A stretch of 64,000 nucleotides of DNA from Pontibacillus chungwhensis. Lineage in GTDB: Bacteria > Bacillota > Bacilli > Bacillales > BH030062. The notes below the pieces were generated by a model. It ran no database searches. It was given only the letters and a program-made list of their open reading frames with translations, and had not been told where the DNA came from. Position numbers and translations under genes: made by a program. Shown here piece after piece: positions 26,887 through 34,576 of this stretch (positions are counted from its first letter, which is position 1; the number at the start of each line of letters is the position of its first letter). The stretch spans positions 2,232,001-2,296,000 of the forward strand of contig NZ_CP126446.1 in the NCBI RefSeq assembly GCF_030166655.1, read 5' to 3'.

Positions 26887-26931
26887 CTATGTATGGGTTT
26901 TGGATATGTTTTGCACAAAAGATAAGGAGTA

Positions 26932-27312
26932 TTATAAAGACCTTTGTTGATCGTAAGCCTTCTTTTCCTTCGTTCGCTCTGTAGAAAGGATACCATAAAT
27001 GATAGAGATACTAAAAAGAAGGATGACGACTTTCACAGAAAAGATAAGAAGCATAAGAGGACTTAACCAACCTAAAAAAGACAATATTTTTATGCCTTTC
27101 CTTCCATTTGGTGTGAAAATGACCCGAAATAGTAATCCGTGTGTCATACAAGCAACGAATAAACATAGACTCCCTAATAAAAATTCTACTGGAGCTAAAA
27201 TGGAACGTAAAAAGAAGTCAGATGAAAACGGTATTCTAGCAAATGGCAACCAATATATTGCAAAAAACGTAGCGATCCAAGCGATTCCACTTATCACAAT
27301 GGCCCCAAACAA
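26932..27312 (-). CDS. Unknown small polytopic membrane protein
   Basis: A 126-residue protein with about three to four transmembrane segments (about 4-24, 40-62, 73-95) and a charged tail (STERTKEKKAYDQQRSL). Not recognised. It occupies roughly the place of ypbF in B. subtilis, but no convincing resemblance was seen. TTG start at 27312 with a strong GGAGGGG site, five bases upstream. That site is entirely inside the 3' arm of a 12-pair stem, so translation is probably conditional or coupled to the upstream CBS gene. Confidence 0.6.
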   Translation of the reverse strand: MFGAIVISGIAWIATFFAIYWLPFARIPFSSDFFLRSILAPVEFLLGSLCLFVACMTHGLLFRVIFTPNGRKGIKILSFLGWLSPLMLLIFSVKVVILLFSISIIYGILSTERTKEKKAYDQQRSL

Positions 27313-27316
27313 TTTA

Positions 27317-27355
27317 ACCCCTCCTCTTTCCTAGTATATGGATAAGAGGAGGGGT
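27317..27355 (-). promoter_or_regulatory. Stem that sequesters the ribosome-binding site of the membrane protein gene
   Basis: In the minus-strand transcript ACCCCTCCTCTT (27355-27344) pairs perfectly with AAGAGGAGGGGT (27328-27317), which contains the ribosome-binding site. The stem begins eight bases after the CBS gene stop codon and ends just before the TTG start. No U tract follows, so a simple terminator is less likely. Confidence 0.6.
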
Positions 27356-27362
27356 CTAGTCC

Positions 27363-27998
27363 TTATGAATCTTCTTTTATATCAAGAATTCTAAATCCAG
27401 ATCTTTCGAGTTTTTTTGCAAATTTATCTATATTATCTTTCTTCTCTATTTTTAAGACAATTCTTCGAGCTAGTTTAGCTGTTTCATCGAATGTAGCAAG
27501 AGAGATAATGTTTTCATGATATTGTTTAACGATTTCAGCTAATCGAGCAATACGCCCTTCTGATTCTTCTGATGTAAAGGCAATCCTTACACCCTTCTTC
27601 TTCATTCCAAATGCACTCTCAAATTGTTCTAGTATGTCATATCTCGTAACAATACCTAAAAACTTCGAATTGGGTCCAATGACAGCTACAATCGGGAATC
27701 CTTTAAAAGTGGTAAGAGTTTGCTCAAAAACATCGCTTTCTGTGATGTAAAGATCCTCATGAGCCATTACATCTCCAACTTTGTGCTGCTCTAAAAAGGT
27801 TTCTTTCGTTAAACTACTCTCAAAAAAGCTTTTGTAAATTAATTCTTTAGAAACCATTCCTTTAAAGATTCCTTCCACGACCACAGGCATGCCTTGAATA
27901 TCATGTTGATTGAGTTTACTGATGACGTCTTTTAACGGTGTTTCCATTGATGCTGTCCAGCATTGATGCGCCTCTTTCATAATTCCCTTTACAAACAT
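27363..27998 (-). CDS. CBS-domain protein (AcuB-like)
   Basis: About 211 residues: a tandem CBS pair (about 4-60 and 75-130; VGDVMAHEDLYITESDVFEQ, GIVTRYDIL) and a C-terminal ACT-like region (about 140-205). Such proteins sense adenine nucleotides; the closest named example in B. subtilis is AcuB, but the usual acuA/acuC neighbours are absent, so no symbol is given. ATG 27998 lies six bases after GAGGTG; the GTG at 28007 overlaps that site. It is the first gene of a probable two-gene unit with the membrane protein gene downstream. Confidence 0.75.
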   Translation of the reverse strand: MFVKGIMKEAHQCWTASMETPLKDVISKLNQHDIQGMPVVVEGIFKGMVSKELIYKSFFESSLTKETFLEQHKVGDVMAHEDLYITESDVFEQTLTTFKGFPIVAVIGPNSKFLGIVTRYDILEQFESAFGMKKKGVRIAFTSEESEGRIARLAEIVKQYHENIISLATFDETAKLARRIVLKIEKKDNIDKFAKKLERSGFRILDIKEDS

Positions 27999-28168
27999 TG
28001 GCTTCACCTCTATATGTATTTAAATAATGACTCACTATCCTTATTCTAGATGGAAAACAATAATTCCTCTTTCCCATAGAGGATTAACTCAGTCATAGGA
28101 CAAGTGTTCACACAATATCCATAGATAGTAATGGTATGAAATACAGCTTATCGAAAGGAGAAAAAACC

Positions 28169-28390
28169 ATGTTCACCCAGGTAAAATACTATCAGCCATA
28201 CATCAGCCCATATGACCCTTGCCCGCCTATACGGGTTAAAAGCTATCAAACCCCACCTCAACTTTATATTGGTTTCCAACCACCAAACTTAGAGCAGTTT
28301 AGTCCTAAGCAAGCACTTTATTGCGGTACGCTTTGGCCTGCCTTTTACAGTCCTTACCCCAATCCTGACGGGAGGAGTGAAAACGAATGA
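28169..28390 (+). CDS. cotJA: Spore coat protein CotJA
   Basis: A 73-residue proline- and tyrosine-rich coat protein (YQPYISPYDPCPPIRVKSY near the N-terminus) matching CotJA. First gene of cotJABC, a mother-cell-expressed operon (SigE-dependent in B. subtilis) whose products go to the inner coat. ATG 28169 follows GAAAGGAG. The stop codon overlaps the cotJB start. In B. subtilis the operon lies elsewhere, so its place inside the ypb cluster is a rearrangement relative to that species. Confidence 0.9.
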   Translation: MFTQVKYYQPYISPYDPCPPIRVKSYQTPPQLYIGFQPPNLEQFSPKQALYCGTLWPAFYSPYPNPDGRSENE

Positions 28391-28650
28391 ACCAGCCACT
28401 CCCCCCTGCTTATTATGAGTTGCTAGAAGAAATTCAAGCTGTGGACTTTGTCTTAGTAGAACTTACATTGTATTTAGATACTCACCCCGACGATTATGAA
28501 GCCATTAATCAATTTAACCAATTTGCAAAACAAAGCAAAAACCTAAAAAAACAATACGAACAGCAATATGGACCGTTAAGACAATATGGTGAGAGCTATT
28601 CAGGCTATCCATGGAACTGGAAAAACGCACCATGGCCGTGGCAGGTTTAA
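28387..28650 (+). CDS. cotJB: Spore coat protein CotJB
   Basis: An 87-residue coat protein with a helical part (about 8-65) and an aromatic C-terminus (YPWNWKNAPWPW). It matches CotJB in size, in the YYELLEEIQAVDFVLVEL segment and in position between cotJA and cotJC. Start overlaps the cotJA stop by four bases, so translation is coupled. Confidence 0.92.
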   Translation: MNQPLPPAYYELLEEIQAVDFVLVELTLYLDTHPDDYEAINQFNQFAKQSKNLKKQYEQQYGPLRQYGESYSGYPWNWKNAPWPWQV

Positions 28651-28671
28651 TACAAAGAAGGAGGGATCACC

Positions 28672-29241
28672 ATGTGGTATTATGAGAAGAAATTACAATA
28701 TCCGGTTAGAGTAAGCACTTGCAATCCTCAACTTGCTAAATATTTGATTGAACAATACGGAGGAGCAGATGGAGAACTTTCTGCAGCATTGAGATATTTA
28801 AATCAGCGCTACACCATTCCAGACAAAGTGGTTGGTCTCTTAACAGATATCGGGACTGAAGAGTTTGCTCATTTAGAAATGATTGCAACAATGGTTTATA
28901 AACTAACGAAAGATGCAACCCCAGAACAGATGAAAGCGGCGGGTTTAGGAGCCCATTATTCGAATCACGAAAATGCACTATATTATGAAAATGCAGCTGG
29001 TTCTGCTTGGACAGCAACCTATATTGCAGCTAAGGGTGACCCAATTGCCGATTTATATGAGGATATTGCAGCAGAGGAAAAAGCACGGGCTACTTACCAA
29101 TGGATTATTAATTTATCTGATGATCCAGATTTAAACGATGGCTTAAAGTATCTTCGTGAAAGAGAAATTATCCATTCTCAAAGATTCCGTGAAGCTGTGG
29201 AAATCTTAAAAGAAGAGCGTGATCGACAAATATTCTTTTAA
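28672..29241 (+). CDS. cotJC: Spore coat protein CotJC (manganese catalase-like)
   Basis: A 189-residue protein of the manganese catalase family, ferritin-like four-helix bundle. Metal-ligand type residues are visible: GELSAALRYL (Glu about 36), EEFAHLEM (about 64-71), AEEKARATYQ (about 139) and REREIIHSQRF (about 164-174). In the coat it may detoxify peroxide. Strong GAAGGAGGG site. The gene is followed by a 14-pair bidirectional terminator. Confidence 0.93.
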   Translation: MWYYEKKLQYPVRVSTCNPQLAKYLIEQYGGADGELSAALRYLNQRYTIPDKVVGLLTDIGTEEFAHLEMIATMVYKLTKDATPEQMKAAGLGAHYSNHENALYYENAAGSAWTATYIAAKGDPIADLYEDIAAEEKARATYQWIINLSDDPDLNDGLKYLREREIIHSQRFREAVEILKEERDRQIFF

Positions 29242-29280
29242 TACTTCCCCATTTACCAATTCTTTTGTCAACGAATATAA

Positions 29281-29316
29281 ATAAAGGTTCAGAGATGATG
29301 AGCTCTGAACCTTTAT
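29281..29316. terminator. Bidirectional terminator between cotJC and ypbE
   Basis: A perfect 14-pair stem (ATAAAGGTTCAGAG and complement) with an eight-base loop, serving converging genes. Confidence 0.9.
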
Positions 29317-29807
29317 TATTTAGGAATGGTTATCTTCAACCCAGGGGCTATATCATCTGTTTCCATTTTGTTTGCGTGAAGAATAAGACTAACTTTACTC
29401 TTGTCCCCGAAAAACTTCTCTGCAATCGATTCTAACGTATCTCCGCTCTTCACTTCATATACTACTTGATTATCAAAAGATGAACGTCCTTTAAGTTCAA
29501 CATTGTGCACAGCTCTTGCTGTTGTACTTATAGATAGTTGATGATCCTCACTCGTATCCCCCCGGAGATAATATAACGGCAAAAGGAGTAGCATGATAAT
29601 AAAGAGAACCACTAATAAGCGTATGAGTGGATAACGCATTCTCCATTTTGTACGTTTAGCTTTCCCCTTGTGTACTTCACTCCTTGAGGGCAATGTATCA
29701 CTTAGTGAGGTTTCTTCTAACTGCCCTTTATCAAAGCCTGTTCGTTCAATGTCCATCCTATTCCGCAAAGCTTTCGCCTGATCATTATGTCTAAAGGAAT
29801 CTTCCAT
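29316..29807 (-). CDS. ypbE: YpbE-like LysM membrane protein
   Basis: A 163-residue protein with a basic cytoplasmic N-terminus, one transmembrane helix (about 58-81) and an extracytoplasmic LysM domain at the C-terminus (about 115-163; YEVKSGDTLESIAEKFFGD), which binds peptidoglycan. Topology and locus match B. subtilis YpbE. ATG 29807 follows TGAGGTG; upstream codons overlap ypbD and lack support. Function unknown. Confidence 0.85.
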   Translation of the reverse strand: MEDSFRHNDQAKALRNRMDIERTGFDKGQLEETSLSDTLPSRSEVHKGKAKRTKWRMRYPLIRLLVVLFIIMLLLLPLYYLRGDTSEDHQLSISTTARAVHNVELKGRSSFDNQVVYEVKSGDTLESIAEKFFGDKSKVSLILHANKMETDDIAPGLKITIPK

Positions 29808-29812
29808 CCCAA

Positions 29813-30385
29813 TCACCTCATTACACGATATCGAATCATTATACCTAAAACGAGATCGATTAAGAAATGGGCGAATATGGTTACCCATAGATTTCCTGTG
29901 ATCTCATACATCCATCCAATATAAAAGCTTATAGCTAAAACAGATACAAATAATACCGGTTTATTTAGGTATCGAATATGCACAAGGGCAAAAATAATAC
30001 TTGCAGCCAAATAGCCAAACTCTGTTTGAATGATGCCTCTAAAGAGCAACTCTTCTGCGCAAGCTACGAAAAATGTGAGTGCAAATATCTCCATTAAGGG
30101 AAGATTTCTGAACACTTTCTCGTTAATGCCTCCGTCATCATAAAATCGTTTGGGCATGATCTTCATAAGTAAAACATCCAACAATAAAATAAAAAGTGCA
30201 GCGGAACCTCCGTAGTAGAAAATATCCTTTAGATCCCATTGGAATAATTCATACCAGTCTGTATATCCATCGAACAAATACAAGCTACTTCCCAAAGAAA
30301 CCAGCAATATCAACAATTGTGTAATATAAAGTTGAGTAACAACTTGACGGTCGGTCATATTCTGAATTAGTTCAGCTTGTTTCAT
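29813..30385 (-). CDS. ypbD: CPBP-family intramembrane metalloprotease YpbD
   Basis: A 190-residue polytopic membrane protein of the CAAX protease/bacteriocin-processing (CPBP, Abi) family. The motif EELLFRG (about 121-127) and the later histidines in ALVHIRYL (about 144-151) and FAHFLIDL (about 171) are the predicted glutamate/histidine active site. ATG 30385 overlaps the recS stop (ATGA) behind AAGGAGA. Substrate unknown. Confidence 0.88.
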   Translation of the reverse strand: MKQAELIQNMTDRQVVTQLYITQLLILLVSLGSSLYLFDGYTDWYELFQWDLKDIFYYGGSAALFILLLDVLLMKIMPKRFYDDGGINEKVFRNLPLMEIFALTFFVACAEELLFRGIIQTEFGYLAASIIFALVHIRYLNKPVLFVSVLAISFYIGWMYEITGNLWVTIFAHFLIDLVLGIMIRYRVMR

Positions 30386-31917
30386 TGATATTCTCCTTGC
30401 AAAAAGACCTTCTGCAACTCCTTTTCCCATCCTAATAGTTCCATTCGATCAGGAGTTTCGCTTGTTTCCCATAAATTAAATGAAAAATCGCAACGGTCAC
30501 AACAAAAACCAACTGGAGTCTTATAGGAAGACTGAAAAGACTGATATAAGCTAGCCCTTAAACAATCTTTAGAATGAACCCAATTTAAAAGTTCCGTTAG
30601 CTTATTTTGCTTGATATTGGTTCTTTCTTTAATAAAAGCCACAATAGAATGATAAGCTTCTCCCCAATTTGCTTGATGTACAACTTTCCTGCCTTTGATT
30701 ACACCGTTTTTCTCAAACTGATACGCCAAGAAGCGCCATTGAACTTCGCTAATCTGAAGGCTTTCCTCAATTTCTTCTGGTTGCAAAGGAAGCAGACGGC
30801 CATTTTGAGCAATGTTTTGTAAATACTGAATAGCATCTGAAACGAGCTCAGCTGAAGGCAGTTCTGATTCTATAAAACGTTTAGGAATTTCCCCATCACC
30901 AGGACTATAAAAGGTTAAGCTCACACTTTGTTCCCCATCCCTTCCCGCGCGTCCCACTTCCTGAAGGAAGGATTCCACTTGAGAGGGGATATGAGCATGA
31001 ATAACAAGACGTATATTACTTTTGTTAACCCCCATACCAAAGGCACTTGTACAGCAAATAACATCAAGTTGATCATTCATAAACTGCTGTTGGATTAATA
31101 AACGATCTGTTTGTTCCATTCCACCATGATAATAGGCAACCCTTAATCCGCTTGTAGCTTGAGTTAATTCGTAAGCCGCTTTCTCCGTCCACTGACGACT
31201 GGAGAAGTAAATCATTGTAGGAACTGGGTGAGTCTTTAAAACAGAAGCAATCCGCTCAATTTTTTCCTCCATTCCAGTTACATGTTCAACTGTAAATGCG
31301 ATATTCTCACGGTCCATAGGAAAGATATGTTTCTGCATATCGGGTCTGTTTATTTGTCTCATAATATCGTTTTGGACATGAACCGGAGCTGTAGCACTTA
31401 AAGCCAATACAGTTGGGTTATTTAACTGTTTAAGCGTATCATCTAGCTTCAAGTAATCTGTTCGAAATTCATGACCCCATTGAGAAATGCAATGGGCTTC
31501 ATCTACAACGAATAGGGATACAGAAACTTTTTCTTTCAAGGTCTGCATAAACTGAGCATTCTGAAGCATCTCGGGTGAACAATAGATTAACTTATAGTGA
31601 TTGATGTGATCATAAACCTGTTGCTTTTGCATTGGAGTTAAAAAGCTATTAATAGCAACCACACGTTTCATTCCTTGTTGTTTTAACTGCTTAACTTGAT
31701 CCACCATTAAAGAAATTAAGGGGCTTACAACAATAACTGTACCTTCCAATAAAAGAGATGGTAATTGATAACACATCGATTTACCAGTGCCAGTCGGCAA
31801 TATCCCTAAGACATCATTGCCATTTAGTAATTCCTCAATAATTTCCTTTTGCCCTTCTCTAAATTGCTCATAACCAAAGTGTTTATATAGTGTTTTTTCA
31901 AGTGGTCTGTCCTGCAT
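30382..31917 (-). CDS. recS: RecQ-family ATP-dependent DNA helicase RecS
   Basis: A 511-residue short RecQ helicase. Motif I LPTGTGKSMCYQLP (about 40-53), the DEAH box VVDEAHCISQWGHEFR (about 137-152), motif III ALSATA and motif VI QEVGRAGRDG are intact; a RecQ zinc-binding region with cysteines follows (about 455-490). No HRDC domain, as in B. subtilis RecS. It starts inside the last 20 bases of ypbB, with AAGGAGC upstream. A role in fork repair is inferred from the family. Confidence 0.93.
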   Translation of the reverse strand: MQDRPLEKTLYKHFGYEQFREGQKEIIEELLNGNDVLGILPTGTGKSMCYQLPSLLLEGTVIVVSPLISLMVDQVKQLKQQGMKRVVAINSFLTPMQKQQVYDHINHYKLIYCSPEMLQNAQFMQTLKEKVSVSLFVVDEAHCISQWGHEFRTDYLKLDDTLKQLNNPTVLALSATAPVHVQNDIMRQINRPDMQKHIFPMDRENIAFTVEHVTGMEEKIERIASVLKTHPVPTMIYFSSRQWTEKAAYELTQATSGLRVAYYHGGMEQTDRLLIQQQFMNDQLDVICCTSAFGMGVNKSNIRLVIHAHIPSQVESFLQEVGRAGRDGEQSVSLTFYSPGDGEIPKRFIESELPSAELVSDAIQYLQNIAQNGRLLPLQPEEIEESLQISEVQWRFLAYQFEKNGVIKGRKVVHQANWGEAYHSIVAFIKERTNIKQNKLTELLNWVHSKDCLRASLYQSFQSSYKTPVGFCCDRCDFSFNLWETSETPDRMELLGWEKELQKVFLQGEYQ

Positions 31918-32965
31918 GTTTTGACGCTCCTTGTGCAGCGGCTAGTACAAGCCTGATCTCAAAATATGAGTAGATTCCATCAAGATGGTCTCTAATCGCT
32001 TTCAAACGATTCGTGTTTAATTCCTTAGCTGTGTGGGAAATGTTCTGTGCCGCTTCTTTTGAAACATATTCATCTATCTTAAATAGCGGATTCACTAAGG
32101 CAATCTCAACAATATGGTCCTGGATCGTGCTCATCTTTAAATTTCGAATTTTAGATATCCGATCAAGCGAGTGACCTTTATTAATCCATTCTAATGTCTT
32201 TTGAGCCGATTGTGTAAGAGGTAAAGTAACAATTAAATCTTCACATATCCCATATAAATACGGATAACGCTCTTGATGTTTTAGAATTTGCCGTAAAAGA
32301 TAATGAATTACAGCTTGCAGCACAATTGTTATATCATGGATCTTAAGGTCATATCGAATAGCTAGTTGTTCTTTACTCATACCATATCGGTGATGGCTTG
32401 AGAATCTTAAGGTGGTGCACTCAGCCACCCATTCTGGAAGTTCTTTCAATAACGCATAAAGCTCTTCATAGAGAAATGTCAGATTTTCATTTAAATTCCC
32501 TTGGATGGATCGATATTTCATTTTCACCCATTTCAATATATCACTATGGTCCTCTACTGGAATAAATTGATGCTGACCTGAAGCAATATTAGAAGCTGTC
32601 TGAACGAATACTAATAACCGACCCCAAAATAACTGATCCATGTGTTGAAATTCTGCGCCATTTAACCAGTATAGAGGGGTTTTTTCTATAGGATGTGTTT
32701 GGAGATGAGATATTCCAGCCGTTGTTAAGTGGATCTCTTTCCCTTTAGTCTCTATATAATGATTTGCTTGTAAGGATTTCAATTCGGCCATCAATTCTTC
32801 ACGCGTTATGGTACGATAAATGCCAAAAAAAGTTGATAAGCCATACGCATAAACATCCTGAAATGTTTGGGAAGATTTCTTCCCAGTGAGCATATGTAAA
32901 ATTGCCGAAGTACTTCTTTCCCCTTTTAATTGATGGATGCTGTGAAGTAATAAAGTAGTAAACAT
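31898..32965 (-). CDS. ypbB: YpbB, helix-turn-helix domain protein
   Basis: A 355-residue soluble protein with a C-terminal helix-turn-helix region (about 265-315; TLEWINKGHSLDRISKIRN, STIQDHI) of the HTH_40 type often associated with RecQ helicases. It overlaps recS by 20 bases, a conserved pairing with B. subtilis ypbB-recS, which suggests that the two work together. The exact role is unknown. Confidence 0.88.
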   Translation of the reverse strand: MFTTLLLHSIHQLKGERSTSAILHMLTGKKSSQTFQDVYAYGLSTFFGIYRTITREELMAELKSLQANHYIETKGKEIHLTTAGISHLQTHPIEKTPLYWLNGAEFQHMDQLFWGRLLVFVQTASNIASGQHQFIPVEDHSDILKWVKMKYRSIQGNLNENLTFLYEELYALLKELPEWVAECTTLRFSSHHRYGMSKEQLAIRYDLKIHDITIVLQAVIHYLLRQILKHQERYPYLYGICEDLIVTLPLTQSAQKTLEWINKGHSLDRISKIRNLKMSTIQDHIVEIALVNPLFKIDEYVSKEAAQNISHTAKELNTNRLKAIRDHLDGIYSYFEIRLVLAAAQGASKHAGQTT

Positions 32966-33049
32966 GAAATCCCCTTTCAGTTCCCATTCAAACGCTCAGT
33001 CGAGGGATGAGTCAAACGCAGGTTGCCTCGTGAAATAGCCGATTTTTTG

Positions 33050-33078
33050 TTGAAATGTTAAGAAAGTAGCTTTACAAT
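33050..33078 (+). promoter_or_regulatory. Predicted SigA promoter of fer
   Basis: TTGAAA (33050-33055), 17-base spacer, TACAAT (33073-33078). It would give a leader of about 90 bases before the fer ATG. Confidence 0.6.
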
Positions 33079-33152
33079 ATGATATGAGGCGAAAATGTTT
33101 CCAAATAAGGATACTTATATATGTAATAGAAAGATCCATACCAGGGTCTTGA

Positions 33153-33422
<270 letters not shown>

Positions 33423-33432
33423 TTTCTGCCCT

Positions 33433-33465
33433 AAAAGATCCCTTCCTTTATTGGAGGGATCTTTT
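33433..33465. terminator. Bidirectional terminator between fer and the XRE regulator
   Basis: AAAAGATCCCT-T-CC pairs with GGAGGGATCTTTT (one bulge), A- and T-rich on the two sides. Confidence 0.8.
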
Positions 33466-33919
33466 ATTTGGATTCTCCTAGCTCAGCTAACTTCTGACGT
33501 GTTTCCTCAAGATCAAAGCTACTAAAATAACGGTAGTGCCTTTCGTCAATAATGCGGTAGTGTTGGCTTAGAACGTTCTGCTGTATCACATAGCTATTGT
33601 GTTCCTCTATAGTTGTCCACCATACTTTCCCTCCGAGTGTACGCTGCTTTGACCTAGTTACTGAATCATGAGCAATCGTTTCTAATACCTCAAGCGGGTC
33701 ATCTCCAAGTGTATGCTGAATAACCTCACTATCTCTGAATAAAGCAACCATCGCTACTAAAGTTGTCCAACTCGCCTCAATACGTCCTTTTTCAATTTGG
33801 ACTAGCGTCTTCTTTGATACACCGAGTATCATAGACATACGTTCTTGTGTGTAGCCTTTTTCGACACGAACAAGCTTGACTTTGGGTGAAAGTTGCTCAA
33901 CTAAAGAGTGTTGGTCCAT
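33464..33919 (-). CDS. XRE-family transcriptional regulator of unknown target
   Basis: A 151-residue protein with an N-terminal helix-turn-helix (about 13-62; VKLVRVEKGYTQERMSMILG, SKKTLVQIEKGR) followed by an uncharacterised C-terminal part rich in aromatic residues (VWWTTIEEHNSYVIQQNVLS and RHYRYFSSFDLEETRQKL). The gene diverges from ppa, with 130 bases between them. I do not recognise the full-length family. It could regulate itself, ppa, or distant genes. Confidence 0.75.
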   Translation of the reverse strand: MDQHSLVEQLSPKVKLVRVEKGYTQERMSMILGVSKKTLVQIEKGRIEASWTTLVAMVALFRDSEVIQHTLGDDPLEVLETIAHDSVTRSKQRTLGGKVWWTTIEEHNSYVIQQNVLSQHYRIIDERHYRYFSSFDLEETRQKLAELGESK

Positions 33920-34049
33920 TTATCATCAGTCCTAACATACGTCGATACCTTTATTTTAACACGTTCTATCCTTTCCTTCCTAGCTAAATGTTGATATAAT
34001 ATAAATCTGTAACAACTTACATACTATTGTCGAATAAGGAGGCATTCAT

Positions 34050-34544
34050 ATGGCTGAAAATAAAGTAATTGACGTGTTTATTGAAATTCCAACAGGAAGT
34101 CAGAACAAATATGAATTTGATAAAGAAAAAGGTGTATTTAAACTTGATCGAGTACTATTCTCATCACAGTTCTACCCAGCTGAATACGGGTATATTGATG
34201 ACACTTTAGCATTAGATGGTGATCCTCTAGATGCTCTTGTTCTCGTTACTAATCCTACTTTCCCAGGGTGTGTAATTGAATCCCGCATTCTAGGTTTCTT
34301 AAACATGATTGATGATGGTGAAGAAGATCAGAAACTGATCGCTGTGCCTACTGAAGATCCTCGCTTTAAAGATATTCATACACTAGATGATCTTCCTCAG
34401 CACAAGCTTACAGAGATTTCTCATTTCTTCCAAACGTACAAAGACCTACAAGGTAAGAAAACTGAAATCGGAGAGTATGAAGGTGTAGAAGCCGCTAACA
34501 AACTGATTGATGACTGTCTAGCACGCTACGAAGAAAATAAATAA
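34050..34544 (+). CDS. ppa: Inorganic pyrophosphatase, family I
   Basis: A 164-residue soluble pyrophosphatase, hydrolysing PPi to two phosphates. The signature DGDPLDALV (about 56-64) holds three metal-binding aspartates; YPAEYGYI (about 42-49) is also typical. B. subtilis itself relies on a family II enzyme (PpaC), so this family I gene is a difference from that species, although family I enzymes are common in other bacilli. Strong AAGGAGG site; divergent from the XRE gene. Confidence 0.95.
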   Translation: MAENKVIDVFIEIPTGSQNKYEFDKEKGVFKLDRVLFSSQFYPAEYGYIDDTLALDGDPLDALVLVTNPTFPGCVIESRILGFLNMIDDGEEDQKLIAVPTEDPRFKDIHTLDDLPQHKLTEISHFFQTYKDLQGKKTEIGEYEGVEAANKLIDDCLARYEENK

Positions 34545-34576
34545 AAAAAAGCTCGCCTTTTGGCGAGCTTTTTTAT
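34543..34576. terminator. Bidirectional terminator between ppa and rsiX
   Basis: AAAAAGCTCGCC paired with GGCGAGCTTTTT (12 pairs, four-base loop), with A and T runs on the two sides. Confidence 0.9.

Noticed and set aside
27317-27355. Simple intrinsic terminator after the CBS gene
   Set aside because: The stem is strong, but it is not followed by a T run and directly overlaps a good ribosome-binding site, so sequestration is preferred.
28081-28150. SigE promoter for cotJABC
   Set aside because: Partial matches (GTCATAGGA, CACAATAT, CATAGATA) do not combine with acceptable spacing, so none is claimed.
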